Source of the DNA: Rhodospirillales bacterium
GTDB lineage: Bacteria; Pseudomonadota; Alphaproteobacteria; Rhodospirillales; Shumkoniaceae
Assembly (NCBI GenBank): GCA_014859895.1
Contig: JACZKS010000160.1
Location: forward strand, 1 to 36,102
Direction of reading: 5' to 3'
Length of the DNA: 36,102 nt
The first letter of the stretch is position 1. Each line of letters begins with the position of its first letter. The position numbers were made by a program, and so were the translations under genes. The notes beneath the pieces were generated by a model. That model saw only the letters and a list, made by a program, of their open reading frames with translations, was not told the DNA's origin and ran no database searches. This document shows, piece after piece, positions 9,490 to 17,429 of this stretch.

Positions 9490-9501
9490 TGATGATCATC
9501 A
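9490..9501. promoter_or_regulatory. Perfect 12-bp palindrome TGATGATCATCA
   Basis: A perfect dyad lies in the 171-bp divergent region between the TPR lipoprotein and the MarR gene, about 80 bases before the MarR start. It could be an operator for the MarR dimer. No second copy was found nearby, so this is a candidate only. Confidence 0.35.
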
Positions 9502-9579
9502 TGGTTTTGCACGTAAATATTTGCCAACGTCTGTCAAATCCGGGCAAACTGCGGTCGCTTCCAGTACGGGGAGGAATGG

Positions 9580-10041
9580 ATGACTACGAATAATGAATAT
9601 CTGGAACTGACGCGGCTGATCGAACGTTTGCACCGGCGCTTCCTCGACGTGATCCGCACCGAGCTCACCCGGTTGGGTTTCAAGAACATCAACGGCGTCC
9701 AGGCGCTGCTGCTCGCCAATATCGGCGATGAGGAAATCGTCATCCGCGACCTCGTTGATCGCGGCTACTACCAGGGTTCCAACGTTTCCTACAATATCAA
9801 GAAGCTGGTCGAGATGGGCTATCTTGAACAGGAACGTTCCTCCCACGACCGCCGTTCGGTCAGCATCCGGCTGACCGCTCAGGCCCGCGAGATCGTCAAG
9901 GCCGTCCGCGACCTCGAGGAGCGGCAGGCCGCCGCCCTGGCCAGCCACGACCTCGGCCAGGAAGAGGTGGAAGGGGTTTGCCGCTCGCTCCGCCGCTTGG
10001 AACGCACGTGGACCGACTACATCCACTACGGCCGGCTCTGA
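9580..10041 (+). CDS. MarR-type winged-helix transcriptional regulator
   Basis: DNA-binding dimer, 153 residues. The winged-helix core spans about residues 30-105: helix-turn-helix around DLVDRGYYQGSNVSYNIKKL, wing around QERSSHDRRSVSIRLT. The C-terminal helix holds the dimer interface. The sequence has the flavour of an alphaproteobacterial MarR subgroup that includes LdtR, from memory and not verified. There is a good ribosome site (GGGGAGGAATGG) just before the ATG at 9580. It is divergent from the TPR gene, and a perfect palindrome lies upstream. Its ligand and targets are not visible from the sequence. Confidence 0.85.
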   Translation: MTTNNEYLELTRLIERLHRRFLDVIRTELTRLGFKNINGVQALLLANIGDEEIVIRDLVDRGYYQGSNVSYNIKKLVEMGYLEQERSSHDRRSVSIRLTAQAREIVKAVRDLEERQAAALASHDLGQEEVEGVCRSLRRLERTWTDYIHYGRL

Positions 10042-10078
10042 CCGCCCCAGCCAGCCTCCCGATCCTTTCAGTGAAGAC

Positions 10079-10750
10079 TCACGCCCGGTAGAGTGGAAGC
10101 ACGCGCAAGGCCCCGACGATGGAGGTTCCGGTCACTACCCTGAACCCGTCGTCGGCGAAGGCCAGTGCGCTCTCGCGCTGGCCGTCCTCGCCGCCGTGGC
10201 CGCTCAGCACATGCATGCCGCCAGCCAGCCCCGCCTTCTTGGCGGACTCGATGTCGCGGGCATGGTCGCCGACGATCCACGAGCGGCCAAGGTCGATGGC
10301 CAACCAGTCGGCGGCGGCCAACAGCATGCCCGGGTTGGGCTTGCGCGATGGGTGGCTGGGATGGGCGTAGGGCCCGGTGGCCCGCGGGTGATAGGGGCTG
10401 GCGAAAACGCCGTCGACATGGGCGCCCTTGGCCGCCAGCAGTTCGAGCAGGCGGTCCTGCACGGCGGCGAATTCGGCCCACCCGAAATAGCCGAGGCCGA
10501 TGCCCCCCTGGTTGGTGACGACGACGACCGGAAAGCCGAGCCGGTTGGCCCCCGCGATGGCTTCCGCCGCGCCGGGCACCAGCCGCACCTCCTCGGTGTG
10601 GTGCAGATAGCCGACGTCCTCGTTGATCACGCCGTCGCGGTCGAGGAAAAGGGCGGGACGAGGCCGCTGCCCCCGGTCGACCGGACACATGATCTGGGAC
10701 CACACGCCGTCGGCGCGCACAAACGGTCCGAACTCGGTCGCGAAGTTCAC
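10079..10750 (-). CDS. HAD-IIIA phosphatase, GmhB-like (histidinol-phosphate/heptose-bisphosphate phosphatase family)
   Basis: Hydrolyses a phosphate ester by way of an aspartyl-phosphate; GmhB removes the C7 phosphate of D-glycero-D-manno-heptose 1,7-bisphosphate in LPS heptose synthesis. HAD motif I is ALFLDRDGVINEDVGY, motif II VVVTNQGGIG, motif III RKPNPGML and motif IV IVGDHARDIESA. The GTG at 10750 is chosen because GGAGG lies 10 bases upstream and because it overlaps the stop of the small upstream frame (GTGA). An ATG at 10690, immediately before the HAD fold, is the alternative but has no ribosome site. No other heptose genes are near, so the exact substrate is open. Confidence 0.82.
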   Translation of the reverse strand: MNFATEFGPFVRADGVWSQIMCPVDRGQRPRPALFLDRDGVINEDVGYLHHTEEVRLVPGAAEAIAGANRLGFPVVVVTNQGGIGLGYFGWAEFAAVQDRLLELLAAKGAHVDGVFASPYHPRATGPYAHPSHPSRKPNPGMLLAAADWLAIDLGRSWIVGDHARDIESAKKAGLAGGMHVLSGHGGEDGQRESALAFADDGFRVVTGTSIVGALRVLPLYRA

Positions 10751-11043
10751 GATGGACAAGCCTCCTGGTTTGACGATAGCGACGGCGCCGTCAGGGCGAG
10801 CGGGCCGGCCGGCGACAGCGATATCTGCGCCGTCTTCAAGGCCACCAGGGCCGCTCCGTTGACGGCGCATCGAACCTGAAAATACTTACGGCTGGGAACC
10901 CACACCTGGCTGCCCACCCAGCCGGCGGCGATGAGACCGATGGCCAGGAATACCAGCGCGCCGAGGATCTGGAATCCGTAGGCAACGACGAACGCCATGA
11001 TGTCGTCGGCCAGTCTGGTCACCGTCTGGATTTCCTTTTCCAT
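10747..11043 (-). CDS. Small membrane protein, resembles a truncated MscS N-terminus
   Basis: 98 residues from the ATG at 11043 (GAGGGG upstream). The first half, with one strong membrane helix (FQILGALVFLAIGLIAAGWV, about 21-40), looks like the N-terminus of a small mechanosensitive channel of the MscS family. The pore helix and the soluble vestibule that should follow are absent; after about residue 45 the sequence becomes unlike MscS. Its stop overlaps the GTG of the HAD phosphatase by four bases, so it may survive as a coupling leader or be a decayed gene. Function unknown. Confidence 0.45.
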   Translation of the reverse strand: MEKEIQTVTRLADDIMAFVVAYGFQILGALVFLAIGLIAAGWVGSQVWVPSRKYFQVRCAVNGAALVALKTAQISLSPAGPLALTAPSLSSNQEACPS

Positions 11044-11080
11044 ATCCACGCCCCTCGTTTCACCGAGATGCCGTCACCCT

Positions 11081-11413
11081 TCACAGGCTCGCCGACAGGC
11101 GGTCCCCCACGTGCAGGCCGACCACGCCAACGACGATGAGAACCAGCGATGCCACCTTGAGGACGCCAACCGGCTCACGGAAAAAGACGATACCGATAAC
11201 AGCAACCAGCCCGGTGCCGACCGCTGCCCAGATGGCGTAGGCGGTGCTGACCGGAATGGCCTTCAGCGCCAGGGTCAGCAGGGCCAAGCTGGACAAATAA
11301 AGCGGCGCAATGGCCAGCGACGGCCCCAGCCGGCTAAAGCCCTCGGAAAGCTTGAGGCAGATGGTGCCGGTGACTTCCAACAGGATGGCGGCGCCGAGAA
11401 TAAGCCATTCCAT
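11081..11413 (-). CDS. Small multidrug resistance (SMR) family efflux protein
   Basis: Four-helix inner-membrane protein that exchanges cations or guanidinium-like compounds for protons. It has 110 residues, the normal SMR length. The essential membrane-embedded glutamate is E13 (AILLEVTGT), and the family motif around YAIWAAVGTG, with its tryptophan, is present. The start at 11413 has AGGAG just upstream; an in-frame ATG at 11434 or 11428 would add a few residues without a better site. EmrE/QacE-like and Gdx/SugE-like members cannot be separated confidently here. No ykkC-type riboswitch was recognised upstream. Confidence 0.9.
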   Translation of the reverse strand: MEWLILGAAILLEVTGTICLKLSEGFSRLGPSLAIAPLYLSSLALLTLALKAIPVSTAYAIWAAVGTGLVAVIGIVFFREPVGVLKVASLVLIVVGVVGLHVGDRLSASL

Positions 11414-11434
11414 GGCGGTTCTCCTCATGATCAC

Positions 11435-11733
11435 GCTCCTGCTAGGCTATAGCCAGCGAAAAGACAAGGCCCGCCCGGCCGCGTGGCAGCCATTTCCGAC
11501 AATTTTGCCGGGCCGCGAAAAAGCCCTGCCACAAGTCCTTTTCCCGATTGCCACACCACAGCCGTCGCCTTTATATGGCCATAACCGACGGTGCTGTACG
11601 AGGAGGGCCCATCGCGAAGTTGGTACCTCCGACAAAAAACAACGGCGTCCAAGACCATTGATCTCTGTCCGCCCGGCGGCACGGATGCGCCATCGCGCCC
11701 CCTCCCGCGGGCTTGCTTGAAGGGGAGACCCGG
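11435..11733. other. 299-bp divergent intergenic region, SMR gene / Liv binding protein
   Basis: No coding sequence is supported here. It must contain the promoters for both divergent genes. A purine-rich ribosome site (AAGGGGAG) precedes the binding-protein start at 11734. I see no convincing riboswitch, terminator or long palindrome. Confidence 0.5.
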
Positions 11734-12942
11734 ATGATCGACCGCAGGACTTTCGTAACCGCCCTGGCCGCAACGGCCGCCATCGTCGCCGCCGTTCCCG
11801 CGCGGGCCTCCGAGGAACCCATCCGCATCGGCGAGATGAACAGCTATACCCGGCTGCCGGCCTTCACGCTGCCCTATCGCAACGGCTGGGAACTGGCGCT
11901 CGAGGAAGTCAACGCGGCGGGCGGCGTACTTGACCGTCAGATCGAGGTGATCTCCAAGGACGACGGCGGCGAGCCGGGCACGGCGGTAACCATGGCCAAC
12001 GACCTCCTGGCCCGCGAGAAGGTGTCGCTGATCTTCGGCACGTTGCTCTCCAACGTCGGCCTGGCGCTCGCCGACTTCGCCAAGCAGAAGCAGATCCCGT
12101 TCATCGCCGCCGAGCCCCTGACCGACACCATCGCCTGGTCGCAGGGCAATGCCTACACCTTCCGCCTGCGCCCCGGTACCTATGTGCAGGCTGCCATGCT
12201 GGCCGAGGAAGCCGCCAAGCTGCCGGCCAAACGCTGGGCCGTCGTCGCCCCCAATTACGAGTACGGCAAGTCGGCGGTCGAGGCATTCAAGACGCTATTG
12301 TCCGCCAAGCGTCCCGACGTCGAATGGGTCGGCGAACAGTGGCCGGCCCTTTTCAAGATCGATGCCGGCGCCACTGTGCAGGCCCTGGCCCGCACCAACC
12401 CCGACGCCATCTATAACGTCACCTTCGGGGCCGACCTCATCAAGTTCGTCAGGGAAGGCAAGCTGCGGGGCCTGTTCGAGGGCCGGCAGGTGGCCAGTAT
12501 CCTGGGCGGCGAGCCGGACTGGATCGACCCCCTGAAGGACGAGGCCCCCGAGGGCTGGATCGTCACCGGCTATCCGTGGTACGCGCTCGAAACCCCCGAG
12601 CACGTGAAGTTTCGCGAGGCCTACCAGAAGCGCTTCAACGATTATCCGCGCCTGGGCTCGGTGGTCGGTTACGCGGCAATGAAGACGATCGCGGCGGCCA
12701 TCACCAAGGCCGGCTCGACCGAGCCCAAGGCGATCACCGCCGCCTTGCGTGGGCTGACGCTGGATTCCCCCTTGGGCCGCATCACCTATCGCGCCGCCGA
12801 CCAGCAGAGCACCATGGGTACCTTCGTCGGCAGGCTGACGGTGAAGGATGGCATGCCGCGCATGGTCGACTGGCGCTATGGCGACGGCGCCCAGTACCTG
12901 CCTTCCGAGGCGGAAGCCGCCAAGATGCGCCCGGCCGAATAG
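11734..12942 (+). CDS. Liv-type ABC transporter substrate-binding protein (periplasmic binding protein type 1)
   Basis: Periplasmic receptor of a branched-chain-amino-acid-type importer. It has 402 residues from the ATG at 11734 after AAGGGGAGACCC. The signal region MIDRRTFVTALAATAAIVAA has a twin-arginine-like RRTFV motif; cleavage is likely near residue 25 (ARA-SEE). The mature protein begins with the family pattern EPIRIGEMNSY and keeps AGGVLDRQIEVISKDDGG and PNYEYGKSAVEAFK. It is followed by the matching permease and ATPase genes. The ligand cannot be read from the sequence: members of this family bind amino acids, amides, urea or aromatic acids. Confidence 0.9.
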   Translation: MIDRRTFVTALAATAAIVAAVPARASEEPIRIGEMNSYTRLPAFTLPYRNGWELALEEVNAAGGVLDRQIEVISKDDGGEPGTAVTMANDLLAREKVSLIFGTLLSNVGLALADFAKQKQIPFIAAEPLTDTIAWSQGNAYTFRLRPGTYVQAAMLAEEAAKLPAKRWAVVAPNYEYGKSAVEAFKTLLSAKRPDVEWVGEQWPALFKIDAGATVQALARTNPDAIYNVTFGADLIKFVREGKLRGLFEGRQVASILGGEPDWIDPLKDEAPEGWIVTGYPWYALETPEHVKFREAYQKRFNDYPRLGSVVGYAAMKTIAAAITKAGSTEPKAITAALRGLTLDSPLGRITYRAADQQSTMGTFVGRLTVKDGMPRMVDWRYGDGAQYLPSEAEAAKMRPAE

Positions 12943-13045
12943 GCCATTACCCGCCACCCCGGTATTTTCCGGTTCCCCCGGCGGCGGCCATCGGCTACAC
13001 GGACGGACGAGGGCTCCGCAAGCAGGAGAGGGCGGCCGTATCACC

Positions 13046-14890
13046 GTGAGCTTCTATGCGGTCCAGTTTCTGACCGGGCTGGCGAGCGCGTCCTCGCTGT
13101 TCCTCGTTGCCTCCGGGCTGTCCATCATCTTCGGGGTCAGCCGGGTGGTCAATTTCGCCCACGGTTCGTTCTACATGCTGGGCGCCTACATCGCCTATTC
13201 CCTGACCCTGAGACTGGGGGGCGGCGCCTTCGGCTTCTGGGGAGCAATCGGGCTGGCCGCCGTTGCCGTAGGGTTGATCGGCGTCCTTATGGAGATGGCG
13301 CTGCTGCGCCGCCTCTACCGCTCACCCGAGCTCTTTCAACTGGTCGCCACCTTCGGTGTCGTACTGGTGGTCCAGGACTTGGCGCTGGCGACGTGGGGGC
13401 CGGACGATCTCCTGGGGCCCCGCGCGCCAGGGCTCTCCGGCGCCGTCTCCATTTTGGGCCACCGCGTGCCTGAATATGACCTGGCGCTGATCGTCATCGG
13501 TCCTGTCGTACTCGTGATCCTCTGGCTGCTCTTGAACCGCACCCGCTGGGGTATTCTGGTGCGGGCCGCCACTCAGGACCCGGAAATGGCCGGAGCCTTG
13601 GGCATTAACCAGAAATGGCTGCTGACCGGCGTTTTCTTTCTGGGCTCGCTGCTGGCGGGACTAGGCGGCGCCCTGCAATTGCCGCGCGAGCCGGCCAATC
13701 TCTTGATGGACATGGGCATCATCGCCGAGGCTTTCGTCGTCGTGGTGATCGGCGGCATGGGCAGCATCGGCGGCGCCTTCCTGGCCGCCGTCGTCATCGG
13801 CGAGTTGCAGGCATTCGGAATCCTGATCTTCCCGGAGATCACACTGGTCCTGCTGTTCCTGGTGATGGCGGTGGTATTGGTTATCCGGCCGTGGGGGCTG
13901 TTGGGGAAACCCGAGGCCATCATCCCCAAGGCGGCGGCACGCGACGTCGGCCGGCCGTTCCGTCCGCTCAAGGCGGCGTGGCGGTGGGCCGGTTTGGGCC
14001 TTCTCGGCCTCCTCGTCGCGTTGCCCGCCACCGCAGGCGACTACGCGTTGCAGGTGGCGAGCGAGGTTCTGATCTTCACGCTGTTCGCCGCCAGCCTGCA
14101 TTTCCTGATGGGCATCGGTGGCATGATTTCCTTCGGCCACGCCGCCTACCTGGGTTTCGGCGCCTACGGCTCGGCGCTGGCCGTGCATCACCTGGGAGCG
14201 CCGATGGAGGCCGCCCTCATCGCCGCCCCCCTGCTGGCCGGGATGGGAGGGCTCGTCTTCGGCTGGTTCTGCGTCAGGCTTTCAGGCGTTTACCTCGCCA
14301 TGCTGACCCTGGCCTTCGCGCAGATCGCCTGGTCCGGCGTCTTCCAGTGGTACGACTTCACGGGCGGGGATAATGGCCTGATCGGCATCTGGCCGGCCCC
14401 ATGGGCGGCCGGCGCCGCCGGTTATTATTACCTGACTCTGATGCTCACCGTCGCCGCCCTATGGGTCCTGAAGCGGGCCGTGTTTTCGCCCTTCGGTTTC
14501 GCGCTTAGGGCCGGGCGGGATTCGCGCCTGCGCGCCGAGGCGCTGGGCATCGACGTCAGGCGCGTTCAATGGCTGGCCTTCGCGCTTTCCGGTGCCGCCG
14601 CCGGGCTGGCCGGCGGCCTTTACGCCTTCCTCAAGGGCAGCGTCTTTCCGACCGTCATGGCTATCCCGGTGTCGGTCGACGGCCTGGTCATGGTGCTCTT
14701 GGGAGGGGTGCACACGGTGCTGGGGCCACTCATCGGCGCGGTGGCCTTCACCGGGCTCAAGATCGGCATCGCGGCGGAAACCCATTTCTGGCGCATCCTG
14801 TTGGGCGGCCTCATCCTGGCGACCGTTTTGGCCTTCCCCAAGGGCATCGCCGGCTTCCTCAAGGACAAACTGATGAGGCCGGAGCGATGA
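13046..14890 (+). CDS. Fused LivH-LivM ABC permease
   Basis: Inner-membrane channel of the Liv-type importer with both permease subunits in one chain of 614 residues. The N-terminal half (about 1-290) is LivH-like (SGLSIIFGVSRVVNFAHGS; VVVVIGGMGSIGGAFLAA). The C-terminal half (about 325-614) is LivM-like (LHFLMGIGGMISFGHAAYLG; VMVLLGGVHTVLGPLIGA). The open frame extends upstream to 12848, but that part overlaps the binding-protein gene and is not membrane-like. The GTG at 13046 opens the first membrane helix, with GGAGAGGG somewhat far upstream. It ends in ATGA with the next gene. Confidence 0.88.
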   Translation: MSFYAVQFLTGLASASSLFLVASGLSIIFGVSRVVNFAHGSFYMLGAYIAYSLTLRLGGGAFGFWGAIGLAAVAVGLIGVLMEMALLRRLYRSPELFQLVATFGVVLVVQDLALATWGPDDLLGPRAPGLSGAVSILGHRVPEYDLALIVIGPVVLVILWLLLNRTRWGILVRAATQDPEMAGALGINQKWLLTGVFFLGSLLAGLGGALQLPREPANLLMDMGIIAEAFVVVVIGGMGSIGGAFLAAVVIGELQAFGILIFPEITLVLLFLVMAVVLVIRPWGLLGKPEAIIPKAAARDVGRPFRPLKAAWRWAGLGLLGLLVALPATAGDYALQVASEVLIFTLFAASLHFLMGIGGMISFGHAAYLGFGAYGSALAVHHLGAPMEAALIAAPLLAGMGGLVFGWFCVRLSGVYLAMLTLAFAQIAWSGVFQWYDFTGGDNGLIGIWPAPWAAGAAGYYYLTLMLTVAALWVLKRAVFSPFGFALRAGRDSRLRAEALGIDVRRVQWLAFALSGAAAGLAGGLYAFLKGSVFPTVMAIPVSVDGLVMVLLGGVHTVLGPLIGAVAFTGLKIGIAAETHFWRILLGGLILATVLAFPKGIAGFLKDKLMRPER

Positions 14891-15654
14891 GCCCGCTGCT
14901 GGCCATCCACGACCTGTCGAAGGCCTTCGGCGGCGTCGAGGCGGTGAGAAGCGTCTCCTTCGAGGTGGCGGCCGGCGAGGCGGTTGCCCTGATCGGCCCG
15001 AACGGCGCCGGCAAGACCACCTGCTTTAACCTGATCGGCGGCCAGCTTCGCCCCGACGCCGGAGGCATTGAGTTCAGGGGCCGCGATATCGCCGGCTGGC
15101 CGCCGCACAAGGTCTGGCGGCTGGGCATCGGACGCACCTTCCAGGTAGCCGCCATCTTTCCTTCGATGACAGTGCAAGAGAACGTTCAGATGGCCATGGT
15201 GTCGCACACCGGGCGGGCGTTGAACCTCCTCACGCCGCTGGCCGGCCTGGAGGCGGAGAAAGCCGATGCGTTGCTGGAGCGGGTGGGGCTGGCGGCGCAA
15301 GCCAGGCGCGCCTGCGGGCTGCTTGCCTATGGCGATCTCAAACGCCTGGAACTTGCCCTGGCGCTTGCCAACGATCCGGCCCTCTTGCTGATGGACGAGC
15401 CGATGGCCGGCGTGGCACGTGGCGAAAGGGCCGAACTGATGGCCCTCATCGGCCGGGTGGTGGCCGAAGAAGGGGTGAGCGTGCTGTTCACCGAGCACGA
15501 CATGGACGTGGTGTTCGGCCATGCCTCGCGCATCGTCGTGCTGCACCGGGGCGAGGTGGTGGCCGACGGTGCGCCGGAGGCGGTGCGGGCCGATGCCCGG
15601 GTGCGCGAAGTTTACCTCGGCGCCGAAGCGGGGCAGGGGGGGCAGCCATGCTGA
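14887..15654 (+). CDS. livG: Liv-type ABC transporter ATP-binding protein LivG
   Basis: Cytoplasmic ATPase of the importer, 255 residues. Walker A is GPNGAGKTT, the signature region is degenerate (LAYGDLKRLELALAL) as often in LivG proteins, and Walker B is LLLMDEPMAGV. The LivG-specific stretch GIGRTFQVAAIFPSMTVQEN is present, and the switch histidine is in TEHDMD. It overlaps the permease stop by four bases and the livF start by seven. The open frame upstream of 14887 lies inside the permease gene and is rejected. Confidence 0.92.
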   Translation: MSPLLAIHDLSKAFGGVEAVRSVSFEVAAGEAVALIGPNGAGKTTCFNLIGGQLRPDAGGIEFRGRDIAGWPPHKVWRLGIGRTFQVAAIFPSMTVQENVQMAMVSHTGRALNLLTPLAGLEAEKADALLERVGLAAQARRACGLLAYGDLKRLELALALANDPALLLMDEPMAGVARGERAELMALIGRVVAEEGVSVLFTEHDMDVVFGHASRIVVLHRGEVVADGAPEAVRADARVREVYLGAEAGQGGQPC

Positions 15655-16349
15655 GCGTCAAGAGCCTCGATGCCTTCTACGGCCGGGCCCAGGTGCTGTT
15701 CGGCCTCGACCTCGCCGTGGCCCATGGCGAGGCGGTGGCCTTGATGGGGCGCAACGGAGCCGGCAAGTCGACCACGCTTAAATGCCTGATCGGCCTAGTG
15801 CCGCATGCGGCCGGCGAGATGACGCTGGACGGCGTCGATATCGCCCGCCTCGATGCCTTCCGCATCGCTCGCCTGGGGTTGGGGTACGTGCCCGAGGAGA
15901 GGCGCATCTTCACCGACCTGACGGTGGCCGAAAACCTCGAGGCCGGCCGCCGGCCACCCCGCCAGGGCTCCCCCGATTGGACGGCCGAGCGGCTGTTTGT
16001 CCTCTTCCCCAACCTGGCCGAGATCCGACGTCGGCGTGCCGCCCATATTTCCGGCGGCGAGCAGCAGATGCTTTCCATCGCCCGCACCCTCATGGGCAAC
16101 CCCACGTTGCTGCTTCTTGACGAGCCCTCCGAGGGCCTGGCTCCCAAGATCCTCGAAGAGATCGCCACCACCGTCTCGGCACTGAAGGCCGAAGGGCTGA
16201 CCATCCTGTTGGCCGAGCAAAACTTGCGCTTCGCAGGCGCCATCGCCGATCGCGTCGCCGTCATCGAGACCGGCCACATCCGCTGGCAAGGTGCCATGGC
16301 CGACTTCGCCGCCGACACGGAGGCGCAGGCGCGGTATTTGTTGGCTTAA
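15648..16349 (+). CDS. livF: Liv-type ABC transporter ATP-binding protein LivF
   Basis: Second ATPase of the importer, 233 residues, the normal LivF length. Walker A is GRNGAGKSTT, the signature ISGGEQQMLSIAR, and Walker B LLLLDEPSEGLAP, with the LivF-type stretch GYVPEERRIFTDLTVAENL. It is the last gene of the SBP-livHM-livG-livF operon and overlaps livG. A short GC-rich hairpin separates it from the convergent VOC gene. Confidence 0.93.
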   Translation: MLSVKSLDAFYGRAQVLFGLDLAVAHGEAVALMGRNGAGKSTTLKCLIGLVPHAAGEMTLDGVDIARLDAFRIARLGLGYVPEERRIFTDLTVAENLEAGRRPPRQGSPDWTAERLFVLFPNLAEIRRRRAAHISGGEQQMLSIARTLMGNPTLLLLDEPSEGLAPKILEEIATTVSALKAEGLTILLAEQNLRFAGAIADRVAVIETGHIRWQGAMADFAADTEAQARYLLA

Positions 16350-16366
16350 CGGACAGGACGGAAATG

Positions 16367-16385
16367 CCGCCGACGGCAACGGCGG
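16367..16385. terminator. Small hairpin between convergent livF and VOC gene
   Basis: CCGCCG (16367-16372) pairs with CGGCGG (16380-16385) around a seven-base loop. It occupies the 37-bp gap between two converging genes. There is no T-run, so the terminator role is tentative. Confidence 0.3.
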
Positions 16386-16386
16386 G

Positions 16387-16815
16387 TTAGGGCGTCGGCG
16401 GGTAACGCTCCCAGAAGCCGGCTGCCGGATCGATCTGTTCGACGACATCGACCCATAGCCCGGAAGGATCTGCAAAGCCGAAGCGGCGCTGGCCGAAGGG
16501 TTCGTCCGTCAGAAACAGGCCTACCGGACCGCCGGTACGCTGGAATTCGGCGAAGGCGGCGGCCGCATCGTCGACCTGCAGTTCGAAGCACATGCCGACG
16601 CCGGAGAAGACCTCCGGTCCCGGCGGCGCCGACGGATGATCGGGATGCATGAAGGCTATGGCCGCGCTGGCCTCCTCGGCTTGAAGCAGAACAAACCAGC
16701 TTGCCTCGAACACCACGTCAAATCCCAGGTGCCTTCCCCAGAAGTCTCTGCACGCGTCGAGGCGGGGCGTTACGATGATCGGGTAGCGGTCGATAAAGCG
16801 CATGTTCTCTGACAT
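16387..16815 (-). CDS. VOC-superfamily (glyoxalase/bleomycin-resistance fold) protein
   Basis: Small metalloenzyme or ligand-binding protein of the vicinal-oxygen-chelate fold. It has 142 residues arranged as two beta-alpha-beta-beta-beta modules: the first about 5-65 (PIIVTPRLDACRDFWGRHLGF), the second about 72-135 (MCFELQVDDAAAAFAEFQRTGG; RRFGFADPSGLWVDVVEQ). The DPSG turn and the terminal VDVVEQ strand are typical. It may start at 16815 or at the second ATG (16803). It is divergent from the MarR gene at 16948, with 132 bases between them. The substrate is unknown. Confidence 0.82.
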   Translation of the reverse strand: MSENMRFIDRYPIIVTPRLDACRDFWGRHLGFDVVFEASWFVLLQAEEASAAIAFMHPDHPSAPPGPEVFSGVGMCFELQVDDAAAAFAEFQRTGGPVGLFLTDEPFGQRRFGFADPSGLWVDVVEQIDPAAGFWERYPPTP

Positions 16816-16908
16816 GGGAATCCGCCAACCGATTTCAATTATTCCCCGAAATGTTCCATCCCCAGTCTATGCATCCAGGGAACCTATCGAGGGAGTGGTC
16901 GAATTTCG

Positions 16909-16947
16909 TTCTTTACGGAGAAGTTATGTGCATATACACTTATCATC
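16909..16947 (+). promoter_or_regulatory. Promoter and operator of the cysteine-containing MarR gene (site 1, GTGCATATACAC)
   Basis: The near-palindrome GTGCATATACAC lies at 16928-16939, nine bases before the ATG. An identical copy occurs at 17395-17406. A TTCTTT / 18 bp / TATACA promoter can be read here, so the operator would cover the -10 element. With the start that close to the gene and no ribosome site, the mRNA may be leaderless. The match between the two sites is seen; autoregulation is inferred. Confidence 0.6.
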
Positions 16948-17352
16948 ATGAATACTAACAGCACTTTCGACCTCTCCCTCTGCCTGCAATGCCACTGTTT
17001 GGCAGCGCGGCGGCGGGCGCGGGAGTTGACCCGGCTCTATGAGGCCAAGCTGCGGCCGCATGGGTTGCGGGCCACCCAGTTCTCAGTGCTGGTCGCCTTG
17101 GCCGCGGTCGGTCCGGCTCCCATCGGCGCTTTGGCCGGAGCACTGGGGGTGGAGCGCACGACGCTGACGCGGGGCGCCACGCTGCTCGAACGCAATGGCT
17201 GGGTTGCCGCCGAGGGGGCACAGGACGGGCGGGAGAGGCATCTGCGGCTGACCGAGGCCGGCCGCGCCAAACTGGAGGCCGCCTATCCGGCCTGGAAGGC
17301 GGCGCAGGACGCCGCAGAAAAGGCGCAGCGCACCGCACAAGCCGCCCGCTGA
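16948..17352 (+). CDS. MarR-family regulator with N-terminal CxxCxC cysteines
   Basis: DNA-binding regulator of 134 residues. Before the winged-helix core there is a cluster CLQCHC (Cys12, 15, 17), which could sense redox state or a metal; this is an inference. The core spans about 35-105: RATQFSVLVALAAVGPAPIG, then the recognition region GALGVERTTLTRGATLLERN, then the wing QDGRERHLRLTEAGR. The C-terminal helix is Ala/Lys-rich. No ribosome site precedes the ATG. The downstream membrane-protein gene has the same operator, so the two probably form one small regulon. Confidence 0.88.
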   Translation: MNTNSTFDLSLCLQCHCLAARRRARELTRLYEAKLRPHGLRATQFSVLVALAAVGPAPIGALAGALGVERTTLTRGATLLERNGWVAAEGAQDGRERHLRLTEAGRAKLEAAYPAWKAAQDAAEKAQRTAQAAR

Positions 17353-17376
17353 CCCCCGGCGCCAATACGCGCGGGG

Positions 17377-17412
17377 TTCTTTGTCATCTTACAGGTGCAT
17401 ATACACGTATTA
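17377..17412 (+). promoter_or_regulatory. Promoter and operator of the membrane-protein gene (site 2, GTGCATATACAC)
   Basis: The second exact copy of GTGCATATACAC is at 17395-17406, 24 bases before the ATG at 17430. The arrangement TTCTTT / 17 bp / TATACA repeats that of site 1. Unlike the regulator gene, this one has a normal GGAGG ribosome site at about 17419. Confidence 0.6.
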
Positions 17413-17429
17413 ACCGATGGAGGCATACC

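Noticed and set aside
11414-11500. Possible guanidine (ykkC-type) riboswitch before the SMR gene
   Set aside because: The conserved ykkC or mini-ykkC ACGR hairpins were not found in the leader.
12848-13045. Extension of the LivHM frame upstream
   Set aside because: It overlaps the end of the binding-protein gene in another frame and lacks membrane character; the first helix begins at GTG 13046.
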